From positions 722,001 to 786,000 of the forward strand of contig JAJAGP010000019.1 in the NCBI GenBank assembly GCA_025084515.1: a stretch of DNA of 64,000 nt, written 5' to 3'. The notes under the pieces were generated by a model. That model worked only from the letters and a program-made list of their open reading frames with translations. It was not told the DNA's origin and did no database searches. The translations under genes were made by a program, and so were the position numbers. This document shows, piece after piece, positions 34,801 through 46,800 of the stretch (the first letter of the stretch is position 1; each line of letters opens with the position of its first letter). Source of the stretch: Ancistrus triradiatus (Eukaryota; Chordata; Actinopteri; Siluriformes; Loricariidae).

Positions 34801-37800
34801 TTTTATCCTGAGTGACTTACAACTGATATATTCTTACAATCCAATCAAAGCAACTGGGGGTTAAGGGCCTTGCTCAATGTCCCAAAAATAGTAGCTTGGC
34901 AGAGGTGGGATTTGAGCTTTTCATGCCAGGCCAGTTATGTGAGGGCTTGGTTGTCAAGGGTACAAGTTACAGTTAATAGGATTGCTGAATGGTCTTTAGA
35001 TAGATCTTTACAATAGGTGGTAGTCAGATATGGGTTTTTGAAAAACTGAAGTGTCCATAAGGTTATTCAGTGGCGTAGAAAACATTTCATTCATTACCGT
35101 GACAACCTGGTTAAATGGCTGCTTCTCCTAGATTTCTAGCTGCATTTCCTAAGTAGGTCTCTCTGCAGATAGGCATGCTATGTGAGGCATGCTATGGAGA
35201 GCTAAAGGGATTGGATGTTAAGAAAAGCACAGCCTTTAGAGTTAAATGAATGATGGTTCGTTTAACTCTGACAGTCATCTGGGGCACTTACTTTCCTGGA
35301 AAGTAAGTGCCCCAGATGAGTGTCATTTGGGAGTTCTGCCCCATAAGCAGCCAAGCTTTAGGCACTGGTTCTTCAGTGCTTAATTGTCTGCATCAATGTT
35401 AATTGTGAAGCAATGAGAAGAACATGTAGAGTATGGAAACACTGAGGCGTGAAAGGAAGGCGATGGGAGGTGACAAAATAGAAAATATATATAGTATAGA
35501 AAAACATACAAGTATGCGCCGCATAACGTGCGTTTGAGATAGGACCGTGGTCCGATAAGAATATTATCCTTATTATTAAGGTTATTAACTTATGTAGTCA
35601 ATACATTACCCTGCCAAATACGTTTAGCTGTTGTAGTACAGCAATTGTAATGACACACATAACAGCGCAGCTGTAATGATTAGGGGTGGGTATTGGAAAG
35701 GACTTCACAATATGATACACCACACGGTACACGGGTCACGATACGATTATACCATGATCCACTGCGATACACGACATGTATACTCAGTAGTGGAGGTGTA
35801 ACGATATATCATGACACGATGCATCACGATACAAAAATGTTATGATGTGCATCCTTGAGTTGGATGATGCGTTACGCCATCTAATGCAACTGCTTTTTGT
35901 TAAATCTTACATCATGCTCACAGATGCACATCTTCCGTTCTCCTAATTTCTTGTAATGGATAAATGGTAAATAAGTACTCTATTTTGAATTGTTATTCTT
36001 CATCTTCAAGGGTACTAAAGTTTTTTTGTTTAAAAACTTGTGCAAAAAATGTGAAAATGTGCATTGTTTTGCATTGTTAACACTTCAGAAAAAAAGGAAT
36101 GTCTTACTAAATTTAAAGTCGATAATCATGACAAAATCCAATCATGAACACAGCATCAAGACTCAAAATTGTGAGCAGAGTGTGTTGTTACACCCCTACA
36201 GAGTAGGGTAGCTAATATTCTCCTCCAACCACCTTCAGCTGACCTTTGAAATCACAAACACAAACTGTCTCTGAGCAAACGATAACCTCTGTCCTGTCAG
36301 ACCGGAAACATCATGTGATTGGGGAGAATTAGCGTCTAGGAGGAACCTGCCTACAATTAAACCTGGGAGGCAATTTGGGGAATAAAATCATTATCATGCA
36401 CATGGATCCTTCAAAAAAGGATTACAATGATTTATCACATTAGGGAAAGACTGAAGTGCCAAGTGAGCGCAAATCTAGAGAATTAAAAGAATTGAGAGTG
36501 ACTCACAGAAAGGATTCCTGTGACCTGTGAGTAGAAGAGACTGCCCATTCCTCCGAACATTATCAATCCCATGAAGCAGGACCCGCGCAACAGCGCTAAC
36601 TCATGACGTGATGCAAATTGCTCCTAGAAAACAAAAATAGCAGGATGTATAAGCAGAAACAAAATATCACGAGCACTCAATCATCCATTATTTCTTTCCA
36701 GCATGCTAATTTGCACATGCACACTTTTTAAAATGCATTTTCCACAGGGCTAGTTAGAAGCAACTGTTGTTCCTAGTTGTAATTCAGTGCTTTATATTTA
36801 TTTGTCTGGCTTGAGGCTCTTCCTGTGTCTTTATCAGTCCGTACACGAATCCCAGTTCAGCATATTCCACCCAACACTGAAAAGTCCCTCTTTCCAAAAG
36901 ATAACGCCCCTATCTCTTCAGCACAGGCACTTCTGTGTGTATTCACCCTGCCTCTCACTTAGCCGGGTTTCGTTTACCTACACACAATGTGGAAAAACAA
37001 TAACAGGAAATGAGATACAAGAGCCTGTGCCAAGGAGAAGGCTCAGTTGTTTCAGCTGTCATTGCAAATACATTGATTAGCCTAGGCGAGAACAAGTGAG
37101 AATAAATTAACTGTTAATGCAGAGTGGGCATGGAGCAGAGACATGTGAGCTCAATCTAGACAATTTGTTAGTCCTTAATCTATAACTGTAATACACATGG
37201 CTATTAGGGTGACAAGGTCATCAGGGATTGATGTACCAACATTGGTGGAGTCCAAACTCTTTAGAGATGGTTTTGTAACCTTTTTCAACCTGAGCATCAA
37301 CAACTCTTTTTCTGAGCTCCTCAGACGTCTCCTTTGTTCATGCCATGATACACTTCCACAAACATGGGTTGTGAAGAGCAGACTTTGATAGATCCCTGTT
37401 CTTTGAATAAAACAAGGTGGCCACTGACACCTGATTGTCACCCCATTGATTGAAAACACCTGACTCCTGACACCTGAGCCATGGCCACTGAAGACTCTGC
37501 TTTCTGTTCTCGGCTGACAGAAGTGGATCTTTGTGCAGTTTTCTGCTGCTGTAGTCCATCCACCTCAAGGTTCAAGGTGTTGTGCATTCTGACATGCTTT
37601 TCTGCTCATCACAGCTTTGTCAGCTCAAACCAGTCTCACCATTCTCCATTGATCTTTCTCATCAACAAGTTGTTTCCCTTGCAGAACTGAAGCTCACTGG
37701 ATGCTTTTCTTTATTGCAACATTTTGAGTAAACTCCAGAGATTGTTGCGCATGAATATCCCAGCAGTTAAAGAAATACTTCAACCAGCCTGTGTCAAAAT

Positions 37801-40800
37801 AACTGAGAACACTTTTTCCCCCCATTCTGATGGTTGAGGAGAACATTACCTGAAGCTGCTAAATATCTGTATGATTTTGGGCATTGCAATACAGCCAAAT
37901 GCTTAGCTGAACCTCGGTATTCAAACGTCTCTTCACTCGAACAATTCAGACATTGAATAGTCCGTTGGATTAATCCTATTTGCATTACTTGCCATGGGGA
38001 AATTTTATTCAGACAAATCCTTCTGGAACCGATAAAGTTCGAATTCTGAGGTTCCAGTGTATTTTATTAAGCCATCGATAAAAATGTATTCCAAAATCAT
38101 GAGGTAATTTAGCTCTGATAAAATTATTTCAAGTGATTTTCTGTTGCCCTGTCCTTTCTCGTCTAACCATACTCTGGCCTCTACATTCCCTGTTCTTCTG
38201 CTCCCTGAAGACTGAATCTTTTCCCTCTGACCAGGATGAGCCTACCCCAGAATTTACTGCCCACAGCAGTCCATTGCAGTGCTCGGGAGGGGTCCCTTTA
38301 GCAGCGTGAGAAGATGATCCCCACCCCCAGTCCTACCTCCCTCAGTCACAGTCTCCGATTGCGCTGAAAGGGACCGCCAAGACTCAAAACCAGGGGTCAT
38401 ATTCATAAAGATTCTAAGAATCCACTTAGAGAGCTTAAAAGTGAATCTGAGAGCAACTCTGAGAACACAAATACTTTTATCTCTATATTTTATCTTGGTA
38501 ACTTTACTCATAACTTTAAGAAGGAAGATTTTTCTTAGAATTGTCTACTCTAAACAGACTAGAACATACTGTAGGTATTAAGGGATTGGCACTTTCTTGG
38601 TTTAAATCCTACTTAACTGACCGGTACCAGTTTGTTCATATAAATAATCTAAGATCTAAGCTCTCAAAAGTGAAGTATGGCGTGCCTCAGGGGTCAGTGC
38701 TTGGCCCGCTTTTATTCTCTCTGTACATGCTGCCACTAGGCTCAGTTATTCGTAAACATGGCATTAATTTCCACTGCTATGCAGATGATACACAGCTGTA
38801 CATATCAGCCAAACTAATGACAGCCTTACAATCAACAAAATCGAGGACTGTGTAAAGAAATAAAAGGATTGGATGTTATTTAATTTTTCTCCTACTTAAC
38901 TCAGATAAAAACTGAGGTGCTATTAGTGGGACCCAAGGCTGTGAGAGACCAGGTTAGCTACATCTATCCTAATCTAGATGGCTGTCCATTATTTCCCAGT
39001 CCGTTCTGTAAAAACTTTAGGGGTCACATTTTGACTCAGATCTCCTCCTTTGATGCGCACATTAGCAAGCATCACTCGAATTGCTTTCTTTCAATTACGT
39101 ATATCGCTAAACTTAGAAATATATCCTCTCTCTTTTAATGATGCGGAAAAAGTTTGTTCATGCGTTTATAACCTCAAGGTTGGATTACTGTAATGCCTTA
39201 CTTACTGATGCTCTAGTAAATCTATAAATAAACTTCAGTTAGTTCAGAATGCAGCTGCCCTAGGGCTAACTCGAACTAAGAAAATTTGATCATATCAACT
39301 CCTGTTTCTATCATCACTGCACTGGTTACCAGTCAAATTCCGCATTGATTACAAAATACTTCTTATAACTTATAAAGCTCTACATGTGGCCTGGCCCCAC
39401 ATTATCTGAGTGACCTCTTAGAGTTTTACAATCCAACTCGTCTACTTCGTCGCAGGGTGCAGGACTTCTTTTGAGTTTTTTCCTAGAATTAAAAAAGTCA
39501 GCAGGGGGAAAGGCTTTCTCATACATGGCCCCCCAACTATGGAATAAACTTCCCACTTTCGTTCGAGATTCAGACACCCTCCAAAGTTTTAAGTCTAGGC
39601 TAAAGACATACCTATTTACACAGGCTTTTGACTAGATTTAGACCAGGATGCAGGGCTTTGGTCACTGAGTCTGGAGTCATGTCTGGCCTGCCTGCCTTGT
39701 CCATTAACCCGGAGTGTCGAGTGGGCGGTCTGGCTGAACTGGGCTTCGGTCCTCGTGATCTTGACTCATGCATCCTTGCCTTAGAATAAGGGCAGAGCTG
39801 GGGGTTCATAGTCAAAGAGTGTTATGGTGATCAGAGACGTTGGGTTGCTGTCTTCTGCCTCTCGTGGGGTTGCCAATGTCTCATGTGATCCCTCTTGGCT
39901 GTGTTTCCTACCAGTTCTCCTCTTTCTAGCTTTCTAGCTATGCTGCCATAGCTAATGCTGCCGGGGTCTCATGCTACACTTGGTATCAGTGATTGACATG
40001 GCATCTGTGATTGTTAATAGACACTGTGCTCTTAATCAATAACTAATTACATTTTCTGTTTTCTCTCCGAGCTGTGTTCTGGCAGTTCCGGCCTCACACA
40101 TGATGTTCATCTGCTGGAGTTCCACTCAAGCTGCTTCCGTCATCAGCTCCAGCCCCATCATACCCGGGCCACTTAATGTCGATGTGCATAATTCACATTC
40201 TATTCGAACTTTGACTACATGACTTTAGTTTCGCTCTTAGATTTATCATCTATGCCGCCCAAGGAGGTTGGGTCTCTTTTTGAGTCTTGGTCCTACCAAG
40301 GTTTCTTCCTAGAACTAGGGAGTTTTCCTTGCCACTGTCGCCCTGGGCTTGCTCAATTTGAGATTGGACGTAGTTATTAGGAGATAATCTAAACTTGTAA
40401 AGTTGCTTTGAGACAATGCTCCATTGTAAAAAGCGCTATATAAATAAATCTGACTTGACTTGACTTGACTTGACTAAGAATCTTTATGAATATGGCCCCA
40501 GGTCAATAAGGTGGTGGGCTAAGAAGCTGCCCCTGTGCCACCCAAGTGTGACAGTAGACATGCTTTTTTATCATTTCTTTCAACTACAGGTCAGATTTAT
40601 TAAATATTTTCACTTTGAGATAGTTAGTTCACATAAATATATCTTCATGAGCCATTTTTAACCCATCTTACAGCGCAAATTAATTTCAGATGGTTGTAGA
40701 CTTATCAATAGCTGAGGGTTACAAGAAGAACTAGAACCTCAAGCAAAATTAGGTGACACATGAATGCAGATACACCGGAAAACTATCTCTGCACATGAAG

Positions 40801-43800
40801 TACAGCATGCTCTCACCTCGCCCACGGAGGCCAAAGGCTGGAAGTAGTAGTACTGGCAGAAGTCCAGCACAAGAGTGTACAGACTCAGGACCTGAGTGTA
40901 GAAGCACAGCTGAAGGAAGAGCCAGTGGTTGTCTTCCCCAACACAGTTATTAATCCTGCAAAGACAGACAAAGACATATAAGAACAACTCAGTCACCACT
41001 AAATGAATGACAATCAGAACAGCCCAATTCAAGCATCAGTCTCTGGAAATTTTTTTTGAAGAATATAGCTGTCAAGAAATAGAAGATGAAGACAGCTGAA
41101 CAGTTCAAATTCTATTTTAAAGAAGAGACTCAAAGCTAGCAAGAAACAGAACAGAGCTTAAACAGTCAAGAGAGAAGAAAGTCAAAGCTTAATTCAAATA
41201 GATGTAAAAAGATACTGGCACTTCTCCCCCCCTTCCTCTTTCTGGGCCATTACAGGTGATGACAGGGAGTCACGATTTGATAAGTCCAGACAGACTAAGG
41301 CCTTCTTCACTCATACTGTACCACTCTGCTTTGGGTTAGTGGTCACATGCTTCACCGGTCATCTGATATCTCCTCTCCTCCAGTTTACCTTTCTATAGAA
41401 GCATTATTAACTTTAACCATATGCATACTGTCCGCCAAAACCACACCCCTGTCTGAAAATTGGGGTCCTTTAAGGTTACACACTCAGTGCAGGCAAAGTT
41501 CACTTTCTGATAGGGATGGCCATGTCAAGCTCTGGATATTCATTTTGTCTTTGGAGTTTGTTCACATCATGGAAGCTAAAGAATCATCACCCTAAAAAAT
41601 TTGAATGAGTAGTGGTGGTTTGCTCGGACGTCCAGAAAGTATGTTTTCAGTTTGGAATTTACTTCCTGCCTGTAAGAGGGTGAAATTGTATTTTGCCTCC
41701 ATGCGGCAAAATGAATAAAGGGAAGATGAGGAAGATGAATAAATAGGTACAATTTTCACATTTGAATTAAAAAAAAAATGAAGTTCACCAGATTCCACTG
41801 GACTGTAGACTAAAGCTGGGTCCCATGGGTGTAAAAAAAAAAAAAAAAAAGTCAGTTCACACAGAAAATACCTTAATGCCCATTATTAATATGGTCGAGG
41901 AGTTTAAATGTTGTGAGGCAGCTCTTTCTCCTTAGGGACCTTGATAGGAAATAGGGCATCATGGACTTGATTTAGAACTCTGAGATTTAAAATAAAATTC
42001 TGCAGTAAATATAACTGGATTATTATTTGATGACCCAAAACATGTCCAAATCCACACAAAAACGCAGTAGGCAACAAAAGCCTGAAACCACTAATAAAAA
42101 TGCTTCGATTTTGCCAAACTAAATGCAAACATAACCAGCATAACATTGAGTGAAAAGTTAAATTAAAATCTAATGATCCAGGTTATCCCAACATGATTTC
42201 ACAATAGTTTAGTAAACATCCTGTGATGTTACTGAATGTCCTTCTCAGTTTTCAAGTGTCCAAATAAATGCATGATGTGGTTTAGGTCTGGTGACTGCAA
42301 AGGAAAGTCCATGACAGTGAGCACTGCTAAACCTTCTTTGTTTTTCCAGTAGCTGTTACAAAGCTTTGAGGTGTGTCTTGGGCCATTTATCCTGCTGCAG
42401 TTTGAATCTTTCTCCACAAAAATTAAATCAAACATTTTTACTAGTAGCCTCAGACCTTTGGCACCACTGTAGTTTACTGACCACAGAATTAAACTCTTGT
42501 TCAAAGATGTCCCATGGCTCAATAACACTCCCCATACCCCATCAAGTTAGATAAAGAGCACACATCTATGTAGCATCTCTTCGTACTACTTCACCCATAA
42601 AAGACCTTCATTAACACTTACTGTTCTGACATTCCATAATGTTTTCAGCAAAAAGAAATGCAACTAATGGTCCATTATCTTTCTCTACTGCTCCATACTT
42701 TTTGTATCCTAACTGGCCCCACCTAACATCAGAGACACGATTTCACATCGTGTTTGTCTTTCACTTTAATACTGTGAAAGACTGCTCCGTCCCCAGAGTC
42801 CTAGGTAGAGTACTTCTAAGTTTAAAGTTAGGCAAGTTGATGACATTTACACTAGTCTTTGTTGCAAATTAAAGTCACTATATTCGACTTTGTTACCTAA
42901 AGACAACATGAATGAAGGTTACCTATCAAAGAGTTCAGGTTAACTGAAATTCATTTTAACAGTCCAATCTTTCATGGTCTAATATCTACAGTGGTTCCTT
43001 GGTTCTAGTTGTTAATTTGTTCCAGAAGGCTTGTTGAGAACTGAAAATGAAGAACCCGAGCAAATTTTTCCCATAAGGAATAAGGCCAATTGAATTCATC
43101 TGTTTCAGACCCCCAGAAAATCCACACTGTATAAGGCATTATATGCATTAATGGAGTTGTATTGTGCAGGTGCTCCCTGATTTATGAAGGAGATATGCTC
43201 CGACAAATCCATCATAAATTAAATGTATCATGAGCCAATGGGTTTAATATAGTCTACACTGTATCATAGCGGAGCCTATTACACAGTAACACTTACATTA
43301 ACCTACAGTTAATGGCCAAATTCATTAACACACATCTTATTTTAGAATAAAGAGTGGAAAAATCTCATACAATTTAGTGAGTGAACTTCGTGTGCTAGCG
43401 TAGCTGCTAAGCTAACAGCTAAGCTGCAGCCTGTGTTCTGGAGGATACACTTCCTGTTTTCCTTTCGGCTGGCTCTTATAAACTAACCTTTTCAGGACAA
43501 ATGGAGACTTATTTGCACCAAGAATTCAGTACTGAATTCAGTACTCGGAGATCTTCACTGAGCATGGGCTATTGTGAATCTGAATCACTGAATCGTGAAT
43601 CGAGTTTAGGCTGAAATGAATTATGTGGGTCGACTCATACAAGTTTAAGCAAGTTCACAGAGTACCAAGCAAATGACGAGAACCCAGACAAATTTTTCTA
43701 GTCAAAATGCGTTCAAGAACCGAATTCGACGAGTTCCGTGGCGGTCGAGAAACCGAGGTACCACTGTATGCCCTTTTGGTCAATTGTGTGCTAGTAATGG

Positions 43801-46800
43801 TACAGTATGTGATAAACAGATGTTCTACCATAACTATAGCTTCACCAGTCACAAGGGATCTGATGGCATTTAAACAAAATGGGCTTCATTTCCCCAAAGT
43901 TCCCCAAGTGGGAACTTAAGTGGAGGTGTCATAATCCAGGGGAATGCCACAGCACTGCAAAAGTTTTGCAATTCACCTCATTTCACACACTTAACACACA
44001 TTCAACTCTTCAGTAAAATAGTAAATCAGACTGAGGCACAGTTGTAACACAGCTGAATTTTAAAAATTCCATTTCAGACAACCAGTAATAATCAGGAGCT
44101 GCTTTCTTACCAGGGACAGTGATGGTCCATGCGCCGAACACAGTGTCCACAGCGGCTGCAATGGTGAGACCGCTTCGGCCTCATAAGGTTGCATTTGTTG
44201 CACAACTCCCATTGTTCTCGTTCTAAAATAAATAACAGTGGGACAAATTTCACAAGACCACAACTGAAACTAAACAACAGAACAGATATAACAGATGTCA
44301 TCTGTAAACAAATATACAATGTGCAACAAATTATAAATACAGAAAGTACATAAAGAAAAAGAATGAAGGTAAGAGTTTATTTATAAATCATTTACCTAAT
44401 TTATTGCTTTAGATCTGACCCTGGGTCAAAATGTAAGATCTGTTGATTTTCTAAGAAATATGGTTTCTAACATCTATGAGGAACAAACTTAAAATGGCAT
44501 ATAAAAATATGGTTGTAACAAACATGAGGTTTTCTGCATACTCTAGAGCATATAACAAATGTATAAACTAAAGTATGCAGAAATATTATTTACTTCACTG
44601 ATCCTGTTAAAGCTTATAGGTCCAGCAGGATGACACTGGAAACCCATAAGTAAAAGGGTGAAGGGAATATAAGGTACCTGACAACTCTGTATTTAATATA
44701 GATTTTTACACTTTTTTGGGAAACCAAGTACTGATGTTTTTGGCAAGTTTTGCAGAATATGGGACTATTTTGTATTCTGTATTGAGGTATCAGTTAGAAA
44801 CAATGTATATTAGATATACAAACATTTCTTCTGCAAATAATGAATTCCTACAGTGTGATTGTTCTATGTTCATAAAGACAATAACACTAAGTAACAGAGC
44901 ACTTACCCAACACAAAAACTACAGACCTTTGTGTGCATATAGCTCAATCTAAAAAAGGTGCTACTGATCAATGACATTATATGCAGATTGATCTAAACTG
45001 ATTAACTCAAACAGAAGCAGCTGTGTAGAGTTAATAAAGCTTAGTGTAGGACAAGCATCCTAAAAACGCAAGACTATGGTAGTGTATACAGTGGTTAGAA
45101 TGAGTCCAACATCAAGATACAAGGTGATCATCCTGCATGAGCAAGATCTTTCTCAAGATGAAATTTTGCAGCAGCCAGGTGTTTCCAGATGTATTGTCAA
45201 ACCTCTATTGCACATGCACAAACAGTCAAATATTAGGGCAAGAAACACAGTGGTTGGCCATGGAAACTGAGTGCAGACTACTTAAAGTACCTTAGAAGCT
45301 CCAAATTGGAAGAAAAAATTCAAACTGCAAACTGGAAGTGCAATGGCAGCAGGTGCTGGAGAGTGCCATATGTATTAGTGTCTGCCTTCAACAGTTCCCT
45401 GCAGGTTTGGGGCTGTATTTGTGCAAATGAAGTTGGTGATTTGGTCCAAACTAATGGCCCTCATCACTGCAGAGAAGTACAGATAGATTCTTATCCATCA
45501 TGCAGTTCCATCAGGGAAGCATCTGACTGGACCCAAATTCATTCTCCAGTATTACAGTGATCCCCAGACACCGGCCAAAATAAGAACTACCTCCATCAAA
45601 ACAAAACAAAAGGGTGCGCTACAGCAGATGGTATGGTCCCCACAGAACCTTTTGTTCTCAATATTATATATACATTTTCACCACAACACTTAGAATTGTT
45701 CTCCAAAGCTATATATGCTACATTTGAGAGGTGTCAGATATTGGGAAACTGCACTTCAAATAATCCAAACAATATCCTATTTAAAAGTGGGGAAACTCTT
45801 GATCCTGGACAACAGACAATTTCTTCCCATCATTTTACACTGGTAGATGTGGGCCATGTTTATTTTTGTTGTTGCATTTGTGGCGTTGTGGACATATTTT
45901 CTGAAGGCCTTGCAAAATGCAGCCTCATAAAATGTGAATAAGATCATCATTGAAGTGAGAAATCTCCTCTTTGATTAAGTACTAAACCCAATGCAACACT
46001 GTCCTCTACTGGTAAGGATATAAGACTGTAGACAAACATGTAAGATCTAAAAATGAGGAGAACTACATAACAAAACACAGTTGCGCTTATAAACTCAGAT
46101 ACTTTCAGTTATGATTCCACCCTAATGCGCACATTTTTTTAGACAGTATTTTTTATTCCCATTCGCTGATGTAGTAAGAGCAGATATTTATGATATCTCC
46201 ATTACAGAGGTTCATAATCAACATAACTAACCACAATAAAAGATCCAAAGCATTACCTGATATAGGGATTTTTGGGTCTTGGCTGAGGCGTCCAGGGTCA
46301 GCTGTGGAGGCCCTTAATAATGCAGACACGCATAACAGTGATGCTAAGTAGTAGCCTAGAGACAGAAACAGTAGAGAGATGGGAGATATCACTTTAACCA
46401 GCTAAACCGGAAATGTTTGGACATGTTCGGTTTCAAACACTCCTGTTTCTAATCAAAAGGAGCATGTGATCATGTTTAGGTGCTCAGTGTGAATAAAACC
46501 TACTCACATCCTGTCTGCCACTGCTAATCTCACTCTTCTGGAATAGAAGATTTGCTAATGACAATTCTTGTAAGACAGTAATGCCATAACAGGTTTTTTT
46601 TTTTTAGCTGACATGTTTGGCTTGTTTTGGTTCGAACCCAACAGAGCTGTAATCCTCACCACGCATGTTCTTGCCTTGCTACTACATCACAGTGATCTTC
46701 TCCTCTGTTACACATGACTACAATCTAAACCCAGGCTGTATTTTTAATATGTTTTGTCTATTAGAAATTAGCAGAATCCATTTCAATCCATCAGCGGATG

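Noticed and set aside
37215..37465. Possible exon in a zdhhc21 intron
   Set aside because: The sequence matches the 5' part of the T2 Tc1 transposon in reverse (shared with 56640-56955), so it is a repeat.
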